Notes under the pieces: generated by a model | Database searches by the model: none | Seen by the model: only the letters and a program-made list of their open reading frames with translations | What the model was told of the DNA's origin: nothing | Translations under genes and position numbers: made by a program | Shown: piece by piece, positions 15,259-22,931 of the stretch | Layout of the letters: every line of letters begins with the position of its first letter | How positions within the stretch are numbered: the stretch's first letter is position 1 | Assembly: GCA_005880985.1 (NCBI GenBank) | Contig: VBIQ01000022.1 | Coordinates: 1-43,762 of the forward strand | Direction: 5' to 3' | Origin: Chloroflexota bacterium | GTDB lineage: Bacteria > Chloroflexota > Dormibacteria > Aeolococcales > Aeolococcaceae | Length of the DNA: 43,762 bases

Positions 15259-16044
15259 GTGGACTGGAAGCAAGCCGGCCACGCATGGGGAGAACGCGCC
15301 GCGGACTGGGCATATCTGTTCGAACCCTACGCTCTACGTGCGAACCAGACGCTCTTCGACCGCCTGGGCGTCGGAGAGGGGTCGCGGCTCGTCGACATCG
15401 CGTGTGGGTCGGGATACGCGGCGGCGCTCGCCGCTGAGCGAGGCGCGGTCGTGGCCGGCGTCGATGCCTCCGAGCCACCCATTGCCATTGCTCGCGCTCG
15501 AACCCCAGTCGGGGATTTCCGAGTCGGCGATATGTTCTCGCTGCCGTACCCGGCCGAAAACTTCGACGTGGCGACGAGCTTCAACGGCATCTGGAAGGGG
15601 CTCGAAGCCGCGCTGCGCGAGGCGGGCCGCGTTGTGCGCCCCGGGGGGATGGTGGGAATGACATTCTGGGGTGCGCCGAAACGCCTCGGACTGCTCCCGT
15701 ATTTCATGAAGGTGGTCGAGCTGTCCCCGCCGGATCACGGGAGCGCCACCCTCAACCAGGGGGAAACAGGAAGGCCGGGGGTCGTCGAATCGATGATGGA
15801 AGAGGCCGGGCTCGAATTCCTGGAGAGGGATGTCGTGGAGGTCGTCAACGAGTTCCCCGACCTTGACATCGCGGCGCGTGCGCTGGCTGCTGCGGGCCCG
15901 TCGTGGCCGGCTCTCCAGGCGGTTGGCGAGTCCCGCTTCGTGACTGAGTTGAAGGAGGCGCTTCGGAATCTGTCCGCGGACGGCGTTGGCGTGCGGATCA
16001 GATCGGAGCTCGGGTGGGCCACCGCGCGCGTGCCGGACGCGTGA
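15259..16044 (+). CDS. Class I SAM-dependent methyltransferase
   Basis: A 261-residue methyltransferase with motif I VDIACGSGYAAALAAERG, acidic motif II (VVAGVDAS), DMFSLPYPAENFDVATSFNGIW, and VRPGGMVGMTFWG as motif VI. The GTG at 15259 is chosen because AAGGAGG lies at 15244-15250, eight bases upstream, and the family core starts right after (WKQAGHAWGERAADW). It resembles the ubiquinone/menaquinone-type MT11 group; the substrate is unknown. It is the last gene before the repeat/tRNA-fragment region, so it may be cargo of the left unit. Confidence 0.85.
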   Translation: MDWKQAGHAWGERAADWAYLFEPYALRANQTLFDRLGVGEGSRLVDIACGSGYAAALAAERGAVVAGVDASEPPIAIARARTPVGDFRVGDMFSLPYPAENFDVATSFNGIWKGLEAALREAGRVVRPGGMVGMTFWGAPKRLGLLPYFMKVVELSPPDHGSATLNQGETGRPGVVESMMEEAGLEFLERDVVEVVNEFPDLDIAARALAAAGPSWPALQAVGESRFVTELKEALRNLSADGVGVRIRSELGWATARVPDA

Positions 16045-16214
16045 CGTTCGCGCATCTGGATTGCCGCGCAACACCCCGCCCGGCGATCTCACAGCGGTCG
16101 TCGCAGGACACTGCCGCGAGCCAGGCCACTATCCCCTAACCGGGTGGAGGGCCGGGCCATTGCTCAACGTCGGCACGGTTGGGGCCGTGGACGTCTGAGT
16201 GACGTGCCGCAGAC

Positions 16215-16433
16215 GTGGAGCACCGGGCGGGGGTCGTGCGAATGCCCGGCGATCGAGAGAACCGTCGTGTTGCGCTCACGCCCCGAGGCGGCCCTGAACT
16301 CGATCGCAAGATCTGCCGTGGTACTGCAACCGGAGACCCCCGTCTGCCGTCGGTGCGCCGGCCGCTGCTCGGCCACTCGGGATTGGTCAGCGGCCAGGCT
16401 GCCGCACTCGACGGGCTGATACTGGGGGCCTGA
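16215..16433 (+). pseudogene. Possible tyrosine-recombinase C-terminal remnant
   Basis: The frame contains SVRRPLLGHSGL, resembling the LLGHSxxxTTxxYTH box that carries the second catalytic His before the active-site Tyr in phage-type integrases. The tyrosine box is not preserved. A similar remnant (PVRRSLLGHTDL) occurs at about 43280-43330, again just upstream of the 190-bp repeat and tRNA fragment. An integrase end next to an att-like site is the expected layout of an integrative element. The match is short, so this is tentative. Confidence 0.35.
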
Positions 16434-16514
16434 CGCGTGACGGGGTCAACCCAGAACCAGGACCTCTCTCAGCCACGCCTCGCCTCGGCCGGGTCGCGGA
16501 ACCAGCCGTTGGCG

Positions 16515-16704
16515 GCAGCTATCTGACCGCTCGGTTGAGGGCAATTCTGAGAGCAAAAGGGGTGTCGGCTGGTGGAGGGACTTGGACTCTCCAGCCTCCC
16601 TTCGGGTTCAGCGAGGGGCTCGGTGGAGGCTGGTAGAGGCGCTTAGACCCCGCTTAGTCGGGCTCATAATCCTGTGGTCGCAGGTTCGAATCCTGCCCCG
16701 CCCA
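16515..16704 (+). repeat. 190-bp repeat ending in a tRNA-Met 3' half, copy A
   Basis: These 190 bases align without gaps to 43448-43637 with about 13 mismatches counted by eye. The repeat ends exactly at the CCA-adjacent end of the tRNA fragment (CCCGCCCA). The shared upstream part contains GGTGGAGGGACTTGGACTCT and no recognisable gene. Similarity continues, more weakly, further upstream through the integrase-like remnant. Confidence 0.8.
16663..16704 (+). repeat. tRNA-Met(CAT) 3' half (att-like), copy 2
   Basis: The sequence runs CTCATAA (anticodon loop, CAT), variable loop, T arm GCAGG-TTCGAAT-CCTGC and acceptor 3' strand CCCGCCC plus A. No matching 5' acceptor (GGGCGGG) or D arm lies at the required distance upstream, and the anticodon stem pairs only partly. 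It is therefore a 3' half, the piece duplicated when a tyrosine integrase recombines in an anticodon loop. Confidence 0.7.
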
Positions 16705-16798
16705 GTGATTTTTTTGTATTCGAATCCGTCGGAGTCGCGATGCTTCTGCACCACTGACCGGGCGAATGGGTGCAGATCTTGAGAGCAGATCTCTGAGG
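16703..16798 (+). repeat. Post-tRNA repeat, copy R3
   Basis: Directly after the tRNA fragment come a T-rich GATTTTTTTGTATTCGAATC block, CACTGACCGGGCGAATGGG and a pair of AGATCT hexamers, the same order as R1 and R2 16 kb to the left. Fragment plus flank is thus conserved as a unit. Confidence 0.65.
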
Positions 16799-16857
16799 CG
16801 AGTCCTTCGCTCTGCTCGACATGCTACGAACGAAACCTCTAGCGCTGTTGCCATCGA

Positions 16858-18291
16858 TCAGCGCCGCTTGACGGCGAGCCGGCTGAGGTTGAGTCCGGTG
16901 ATCACTCCAGAGACGCGCTCGTATTGACCCTTGATGCCCTTCGCTGGACCGTCGATGACAATGCACTGATCGTCGGTCAGGATTTTCGCCTTGATCGGCG
17001 GCTCCTTGGGCGGCCGCTCCCGTCCCATCTTCTTCAGGAGGCGGAGGGTGAGAGGCGTCGGCTCGGCGTCGATCTCGAGACGGTCATCGACAACAGTGAT
17101 GGTGAGGATGGCGCTGTCGGTGTCGAAGACGCCGGCGTAATCCTGTAGCTCATCGCCGGACAGCTCGAGCGGTTGATCCTCCGGCTCATCGACGCCCAGG
17201 TACTCCTTCAGCACCCACCGCTGTAGCTCGCGGTGGACCTGAGCGCCGTTGGTGGAGTTGGTGTTGATGACCACCGCGAAATGACGATCGGGAACCATCT
17301 GGAACGCCGACAGCTGTCCCTCGGTGGTGCCTCCATGGCCGACCAGGCGCAGTGGCCCGACGTGGCTGATCAGCCACGAGATGCCGACCGAGTCGCCGAG
17401 GGTGACGGGTAGCTTCGCCGTAGGCGTCTGCATCAACTCCAGCGACTCGCGACTGAGGACTCGCTGGCCATCCTTGCCGGTGCCGTCGCCCATGTGGAAC
17501 TTCGCCCATTTCAGCGTGTCGCCGAGATTGGCGGAGATCCCTCCCATGGGGTTGGCGGCGCGCAGCAACCGCCATGGCCGCTCCACGTCGATCTTCTTGT
17601 CGCCGTCCTCCTCGTGATTGCGATGGCCGACGGCGAAGCGGCGTGTCATGATGTCGTTGGGGAAGAAAAAGCAGTTCTCCAGTCCCATAGGGTCGAAGAC
17701 CAGCTCCTTCATCGCCTTCTCGTAGGTTTTCCTGGTGACCTTCTCGATGACCCGGCCGGCCAGCGCCACCGCCGCGTTGTTGTACGAGGTGCCGGTTCCC
17801 AAGGGGAACACCTGAGTGAGCGTGCGCATGCGGCGCACATAGTTCTTGAGCGCGTCATCGCCGTCGCCCTGGTCCTCGAAGAAGTCACCGTCCCACCCTG
17901 CGGTGTGGTTGAGCAGCTGGAGCACGGTGACCGACTGAGCGACGTTCTCATCCTTCAGCTTCAGCTCGGGAACGTAGGTCCGCACCGGTGCGTCGAGCGA
18001 AACCTTGCCGGCCTCGACCAGCCGCATGATGGCGGTGGCGGTGAAAGTCTTACCCGTGGACCCGATCTGGAAGAGCGTCGACTCGTCGACCTCCAGAGGA
18101 TGCTCGATCGAGGTGATGCCATAGAAGGCGTGGTGCTCCGCCTCACCATGGACCACGCCGGCGGCGACCCCGGGAACGTTGAGCCGCTCCGCGGCTTCGG
18201 CGACCGCCTTCCCTAAGGCCTGCTGGAGGTCACTCTCAACCGTCACCGCGGCCGTCTTCACCTTGGGAGTTCTCTTCACCTCGATCGCCAA
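16858..18291 (-). CDS. Serine hydrolase of the beta-lactamase/DD-peptidase (class C-like) superfamily, paralog 1
   Basis: This 477-residue enzyme has the nucleophile S78 and K81 in IGSTGKTF, the YxN motif in SYNNAAVALAG, and HGG in VGHGGTTEG replacing the KTG box, as in esterase-B/D-aminopeptidase/Alr-type members. The C-terminal 120 residues form a small beta-rich domain (LQDYAGVFDTDSAILTITVVDD) as in D-aminopeptidases and Pab87-type peptidases. No signal peptide is seen, so it is probably cytoplasmic. It is closely related to the gene at 34455-35852 (same EAAERLNVPGVA and TSIE-PLEVD blocks). Likely substrates are peptides, amides or esters; D-residue specificity is suggested only by neighbours. 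Confidence 0.85.
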   Translation of the reverse strand: MAIEVKRTPKVKTAAVTVESDLQQALGKAVAEAAERLNVPGVAAGVVHGEAEHHAFYGITSIEHPLEVDESTLFQIGSTGKTFTATAIMRLVEAGKVSLDAPVRTYVPELKLKDENVAQSVTVLQLLNHTAGWDGDFFEDQGDGDDALKNYVRRMRTLTQVFPLGTGTSYNNAAVALAGRVIEKVTRKTYEKAMKELVFDPMGLENCFFFPNDIMTRRFAVGHRNHEEDGDKKIDVERPWRLLRAANPMGGISANLGDTLKWAKFHMGDGTGKDGQRVLSRESLELMQTPTAKLPVTLGDSVGISWLISHVGPLRLVGHGGTTEGQLSAFQMVPDRHFAVVINTNSTNGAQVHRELQRWVLKEYLGVDEPEDQPLELSGDELQDYAGVFDTDSAILTITVVDDRLEIDAEPTPLTLRLLKKMGRERPPKEPPIKAKILTDDQCIVIDGPAKGIKGQYERVSGVITGLNLSRLAVKRR

Positions 18292-18501
18292 CTCTCTTCT
18301 CCTTCTGGCGCCGGGTCGCGTCCACGAGATCCGGGCACAGTGCTCCTAGACCCCCCAGCGGTTGTCATTCTCCTCTCCTCGGACGACCGGACTTTTGTGC
18401 GAAGTGCGCAGCGCCAGCGGCGTCGCCTGTTGAAGAATCCAACGGAGGCCATCGTTCCTGGGGTGATCATCCGGGCGTGTGACCATGGTCCCGCCTGTCG
18501 A

Positions 18502-19239
18502 TCAGGCGCGACGGGCGGACAGAGACGTGGCTGTAGTCAGTGCGGCGATGCACCAACCGCCGACGACCAGGAACGCGAGCGCGAGTCCCCCGCCGCCCGT
18601 CAGGGTGCCTCTGAACAGGTCTGCCATGTACTGGATCGGCAACCCGCGGTGCACGGCTGCGAGCCAGCTGGGCAGGCGGTCGGGCGGGAAGTTGATGGGC
18701 GAGAACAGCAGGGTGAAGAACAGCATCAGGTTGCCGGCCAGGTTGGCCAGCGTGCCATTCGGGGTAAGCAGTGCGACCATGAAGCCGATGGCGGTGGCGG
18801 TCAGTCCCACCAGCGCGACAGCGGGAATCAGCAGAGGGCTGGGGTGCAGCACGAAGTGAAAACGCAGCACCGCGATCACCAGAGCGAGCACCATGCCGGG
18901 GAGCGCCACTGCGATCAGCACCGCCAGCATGGCGACCGGGTAGGTGAGAGGAGGCAGCGGCAGTGACTGCATGAAGTCGAACGTGCCGCGGCTTCTGGCT
19001 TCGCTGACCATACCGGGCATGACTGCGAGGCCGATCGCCGCGAGAGCCAGCAGCGGCCCACCGGTCGCCAGGTACGCCGCGGTGGTGCTGTTGATGTCGG
19101 GCACCAGGAACGCGAAGCCCAGGATGGTCCCGCCGCCGAGGATGGTCTGGATGGCGGCCAGGAAGGGAAGCCAGGTGAGCATCCGAGTCCACTCCCATTG
19201 GACCATCAAGCCGTAGCCTCGGAGCCAGGTGAGGATCAT
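18502..19239 (-). CDS. ABC-2-type transporter permease
   Basis: A 245-residue membrane protein with six hydrophobic segments and no soluble domain; SEARSRGTFDFMQSLPLPPLTYPVAMLA is the characteristic ABC-2 loop. It starts by a four-base overlap with the ATPase stop (19236-19239). With the ATPase it forms an exporter of the drug/lipid type; the substrate is unknown. The divergent TetR gene suggests induction by a small molecule. Confidence 0.85.
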   Translation of the reverse strand: MILTWLRGYGLMVQWEWTRMLTWLPFLAAIQTILGGGTILGFAFLVPDINSTTAAYLATGGPLLALAAIGLAVMPGMVSEARSRGTFDFMQSLPLPPLTYPVAMLAVLIAVALPGMVLALVIAVLRFHFVLHPSPLLIPAVALVGLTATAIGFMVALLTPNGTLANLAGNLMLFFTLLFSPINFPPDRLPSWLAAVHRGLPIQYMADLFRGTLTGGGGLALAFLVVGGWCIAALTTATSLSARRA

Positions 19240-20183
19240 GCGGCGCCCAGTGGCTCGGCCTCAGCCCGCACGTGGACTGTGGAACCCAGATAGGCGTCTT
19301 CCAGGGTTGCCGGGCCCAGTCTGAATTCCTCGACAGCGCCCGCTTCACGAAGCGTGGTGGCCCACGACAGCGCGAGTGCTGCGTCGGCGACGGGAACGTC
19401 GATCACCACGCGGTTGCCCACCCTCTCGTGCAGGGTGAAGGTCGAGGGCATGCCGTCGACGCCGCTGCTCGAGTCGACGATGAGCTCCAGCCTGACGACA
19501 CCCGCGAACGACGCCTTGAGGGCCGCCGGGCTCCCGCAGGCGACCACCCGCCCATTGTCGACGATCGCCACGCGGTCGACGGCGCGCTCGGCCTCGAGGA
19601 CGTTGTGGGTGACCAGGATCACCGCTGCTCCCCCGTCCGCCAATGCGCGCACCTCGTCCCACAGGAGGCGACGACGACGCGGGTCGATGTCGTTGGTGGG
19701 CTCATCGAGGACGACCACGCGGCCGGGCGCGACCGCTGCGAGACAGAACCCGACCAGGCGTCCGACTCCGCCGGAGAGGGTCTGGGTGCGCCGGGTCGCC
19801 CACTCAGCCATGTCGAGGCGGTCGAGGAGGAACCGCGTGCGTGCCATGGCGTCGCCCCGTGACAGCCCGCGGATGCGGCCGATCAGTGAGATCGCCTGGG
19901 TGGGCGTGAGGCCATCCATGGGAACGTTCCCCTGCGGCTGGAAGGAGCAGAGCCTCGGGGCCGCCAGTGGATCGGCAACGATGTCGACCCCGGCGATGCG
20001 GATGCTCCCCGACGTGGGGCGGCTGAGGCCGAGGATCTGCCGGACCAGGGTGGTCTTGCCCGCCCCGTTGGGCCCGAGCAGCCCGAAGACCTCGCGTTCC
20101 TGGATGCACAGGGAGATGCCGTTGTTGGCCAGCACACCATTGCGGTACTGCTTGGTGAGATCGCTGACCGTCACCAGGTCCAT
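19236..20183 (-). CDS. ABC transporter ATP-binding protein (exporter type)
   Basis: A 315-residue ATPase: Walker A GPNGAGKTT, Q-loop region SFQPQGNVPMDG, signature LSGGVGRL (degenerate, V in place of Q/M), Walker B RVVVLDEPTNDID, H-loop VTHNV. The C-terminal 90 residues are the usual DrrA-like extension. ATG at 20181-20183 is preferred over an upstream GTG/ATG because a strong GGAAGGGAGG site precedes it. It is transcribed divergently from a TetR gene across two palindromes. Confidence 0.88.
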   Translation of the reverse strand: MDLVTVSDLTKQYRNGVLANNGISLCIQEREVFGLLGPNGAGKTTLVRQILGLSRPTSGSIRIAGVDIVADPLAAPRLCSFQPQGNVPMDGLTPTQAISLIGRIRGLSRGDAMARTRFLLDRLDMAEWATRRTQTLSGGVGRLVGFCLAAVAPGRVVVLDEPTNDIDPRRRRLLWDEVRALADGGAAVILVTHNVLEAERAVDRVAIVDNGRVVACGSPAALKASFAGVVRLELIVDSSSGVDGMPSTFTLHERVGNRVVIDVPVADAALALSWATTLREAGAVEEFRLGPATLEDAYLGSTVHVRAEAEPLGAA

Positions 20184-20208
20184 CTCAGCCTCCCTTCCTG
20201 CTACTCTC

Positions 20209-20247
20209 ACCTACACCGTAGGTCATGGTGACACCTACAGCGTAGGT
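20209..20247. promoter_or_regulatory. Twin TetR-type operators
   Basis: Two perfect 15-bp inverted repeats, ACCTAC-ACC-GTAGGT (20209-20223) and ACCTAC-AGC-GTAGGT (20233-20247), lie 24 bp centre to centre between the exporter operon and the divergent TetR gene. Their symmetry and position fit cooperative repressor binding controlling both promoters. Confidence 0.75.
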
Positions 20248-20268
20248 AAAGCAAGTGCTCCGCCGCCG

Positions 20269-20946
20269 ATGGGACGCCGATCCAACCCGCCGCTGACCAG
20301 GCAGCGCATCCTGGAAGCCGCCGTGGCTCTCGCCGACCGCGAGGGACTCGAGGCGGTCAGCGTGCGCCGGCTGGCGCGCCAGCTGTGCGTCGATCCCATG
20401 TCGCTGTACAACCACGTCGACAGCAAGGAGGCGATCCTCGACGGCATCGTCGAGCTGCTGATGCGAGAGGCCGACCTCCCCGTCGAGCCGATGGAGTGGG
20501 ACGCGTGGGCTCGGTTCACTGCCCATCGGTTCGCCGAGCTGGCAGCGCGGCATCCCAGAGCCTTCGCCGTGTTCTCCCTCCGACCGCTGATGGCTCCCGA
20601 ATCGATCAGGCCCGTCGAGGCCTTCCTCGCCGCCCTGGCGCGGGCAGGTTTCACCACGGAGCGCAGCTCCGAGATCCTCGTCGCCTTCTTCGGCTATGTG
20701 GTGGGGTTCTCGATGCTGCGCCACGCCCGCAGTCTGTTCACCGAAGCCGAACCGAGTGCAACCGACATGAGCAGGCTCAGCCCAGAGGAGTTTCCCCGTT
20801 GCCACCAGTTGGCCACTCTCCCCCAGCCCGAAGAGGAAGTGGTGTTCGATGCCAGCCTGCAGGCGCTGCTGGAAGGCATGCGGGCGATCCTGTCTGCTGA
20901 CGTTCGCACGACCCGGGTCGCGCGGACCAGGGAGGCCACCGCGTGA
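20269..20946 (+). CDS. TetR-family repressor (TetR_C type)
   Basis: A 225-residue regulator: N-terminal helix-turn-helix RILEAAVALADREGLEAVSVRRLARQLCVDPMSLYNHVDSKEAILDGIV, then a ligand-binding helical domain ending AGFTTERSSEILVAFFGYVVGFS, as in the classic TetR C-terminal family. ATG at 20269 opens shortly after the second operator with no clear ribosome site, so translation may be leaderless. It probably represses the divergent ABC exporter and itself. The stop overlaps the PucR start (GTGA). Confidence 0.85.
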   Translation: MGRRSNPPLTRQRILEAAVALADREGLEAVSVRRLARQLCVDPMSLYNHVDSKEAILDGIVELLMREADLPVEPMEWDAWARFTAHRFAELAARHPRAFAVFSLRPLMAPESIRPVEAFLAALARAGFTTERSSEILVAFFGYVVGFSMLRHARSLFTEAEPSATDMSRLSPEEFPRCHQLATLPQPEEEVVFDASLQALLEGMRAILSADVRTTRVARTREATA

Positions 20947-22670
20947 CGCGGGGGCGAGCTCGAACACCACCGCGCGATGCACTGCCCGGGCTGGAAGCTG
21001 AGTGGGTTGATGAGCGAGCCTCGACGCTGACCCTCGGTGGCTTCATCCAGTACCTGGAATCCGCTGTCCTCGAGCTCCTCACTGCGCCACGGGGCTTGGA
21101 TGTTCCCGTCGCCGAGGTCGTGGTCTACGACCCGCTGGACCCGATGGAGCCGCACCCCGGAGACATCATCTGTGGCGTCGGCATCGTGCCGGGCACGCAG
21201 ACGGATGCTCTGCTGACGTCGCTCGCCCAGGCCCGCGCTGCTGCGCTGGTGGTCAAGGGATCGCCAGGGCCGGCCGCCCAGCTGATCCACGGCGCCGAGG
21301 AGGCGGGCGTGGCACTGTTCTCGGTGCCCACCGGTTCCTCGTGGGCCCAGGTGGTGATGCTGCTCCGCCAGGCGGTGTCGGGGGGCAGCTTCGGCAACTC
21401 GGGTGAGCGGTTCGGTGGGGTGGCCGCCGGCGACCTCTTCGCCGTCGCCAACGTCGTCGCCTCGCTGGTCGATGCGCCGGTCACCATCGAGGACTCGCAG
21501 TCACGCGTGCTCGCCTTCTCGGTCGGACAGGAGAAGGCCGACGCGGCACGAGCAACCACGATCCTCGGCCGCCAGGTGCCCGAGCACTATATCGAGCGTC
21601 TGCGCAAACAGGGCGTGTTTCGCACTCTCGCCAAGCAGACAGCGCCCGTGTATGTTGACAACGTCGATGAGGAGGTTCGCCCCCGCGTGGCCGTGGCCGT
21701 CCGCGCCGGCGACGCCGTGATCGGCTCCATCTGGGCCGTCGTCGACGGTCCTCTCACCCCTGAGAGGGAGGCGGCCTTTGCGGACGCGGCGAGCTTTGTG
21801 TCACTTCACCTGTTGCGACATCAGCTGCAGGCGGACACAGAGCGCGCGCTACATTCGGAACTTGTCGGAACAATCCTGAAGGGTGGCAACCTGGCGCGGG
21901 AGGCAGCCGAGCGACTGCGGCTGCCTGAGTCTGCATATCGCATCCTCGCTGTCGGGGTGGAGACCGACGACGACCACGACAGCGATCTGATGGTGTCGCG
22001 ATGCGGGGAACTGCTCTCCCTGCACGCGGCTCCATTCCATCGTAGTGCGGTAACGGGCGTGTTGGCGGGCGTCCTCTACGCGCTGGTACCGGTCTCCGGC
22101 AAACCCGTTCACAGTCTCTCAACCATGGCCCAGCTCGCCAACAGCTTCGTGACCCGCGCCGAGCCCGTCCTGCGCGGCAAGGTCCTCGTCGGAATCGGCG
22201 GCTACGCGGCGACACTGGGTGACGTCCCACAGTCACGCACGGAGGCCGATCAGGTGCTCCGCGTGCTGCGCAGCCGGTCCGGACACCCCGCCGTCGCCGA
22301 GGTCTCCCAGGTGCGGACCGACGTGCTGCTCATGCGCATCGCGGATTTCTGCAGCAGCGAGCCGTCCCTGCCAGGCGGGCCGGTTGCACTGCTGCGCGAG
22401 CACGATGCCCACCACCACACCGCCTACGTGGAGACCCTGCGCGCCTTCCTCGACGCATTCGGCGATGTGGACTGTGCAGCCCAGACGCTCTCGGTTCACC
22501 CCAATACCGTGCGATACCGCCTGCGGCAGTTGCAGGACGTCGGCGGCATCGATATCCGAGACCGGGACCAGCGCTTGGCGGTCACGCTCGAGCTGAGCCT
22601 GGAGAGCCCACTGCGACGCGCAGTCCCGCCACGTCCACGGGAGACGAACAGCCGCAGAGCACGGCGCTGA
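20943..22670 (+). CDS. PucR/CdaR-family transcriptional regulator
   Basis: A 575-residue regulator with an N-terminal PucR-like sensing domain (LTLGGFIQYLESAVLELLTAP), a GAF-like middle (VIGSIWAVVDGPLTPEREAAFADAASFVSLHLLRHQ) and the C-terminal helix-turn-helix of the family (TLRAFLDAFGDVDCAAQTLSVHPNTVRYRLRQL). PucR-family activators usually control catabolism of purines, amino acids or amides. It begins inside the TetR stop and lies 260 bp before the fused importer genes, making it the best candidate activator of that cluster. Confidence 0.85.
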   Translation: MTRGRARTPPRDALPGLEAEWVDERASTLTLGGFIQYLESAVLELLTAPRGLDVPVAEVVVYDPLDPMEPHPGDIICGVGIVPGTQTDALLTSLAQARAAALVVKGSPGPAAQLIHGAEEAGVALFSVPTGSSWAQVVMLLRQAVSGGSFGNSGERFGGVAAGDLFAVANVVASLVDAPVTIEDSQSRVLAFSVGQEKADAARATTILGRQVPEHYIERLRKQGVFRTLAKQTAPVYVDNVDEEVRPRVAVAVRAGDAVIGSIWAVVDGPLTPEREAAFADAASFVSLHLLRHQLQADTERALHSELVGTILKGGNLAREAAERLRLPESAYRILAVGVETDDDHDSDLMVSRCGELLSLHAAPFHRSAVTGVLAGVLYALVPVSGKPVHSLSTMAQLANSFVTRAEPVLRGKVLVGIGGYAATLGDVPQSRTEADQVLRVLRSRSGHPAVAEVSQVRTDVLLMRIADFCSSEPSLPGGPVALLREHDAHHHTAYVETLRAFLDAFGDVDCAAQTLSVHPNTVRYRLRQLQDVGGIDIRDRDQRLAVTLELSLESPLRRAVPPRPRETNSRRARR

Positions 22671-22931
22671 AGCGGGGAGCGAAGCCGCCGCCGCGGCGGG
22701 ACGCGAAGGCCTCTTGGTGGCGGAGCAGGCGGCAGGTGTGGCTGCCGTGGGGAGGGCATCCGTCGCTCCGGCTCGGATAGGCGGGCGACACGTCTGCTTC
22801 GGCGGACGCGTCTAGTCAGTTGTGCGAGGCACCAGCAGCCCTTGTCGGGGCTCTACAGATACTGCGCCCCCTTTGGCCGTCCCGACAACGGGGTGGCTTG
22901 AGCCCGCACCTACACTGCCTGGAGGATGCGG

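Noticed and set aside
16621..16704. Functional tRNA-Met gene
   Set aside because: The T arm and 3' acceptor are good, but there is no complementary 5' acceptor strand or D arm at the required distance and the anticodon stem has mismatches.
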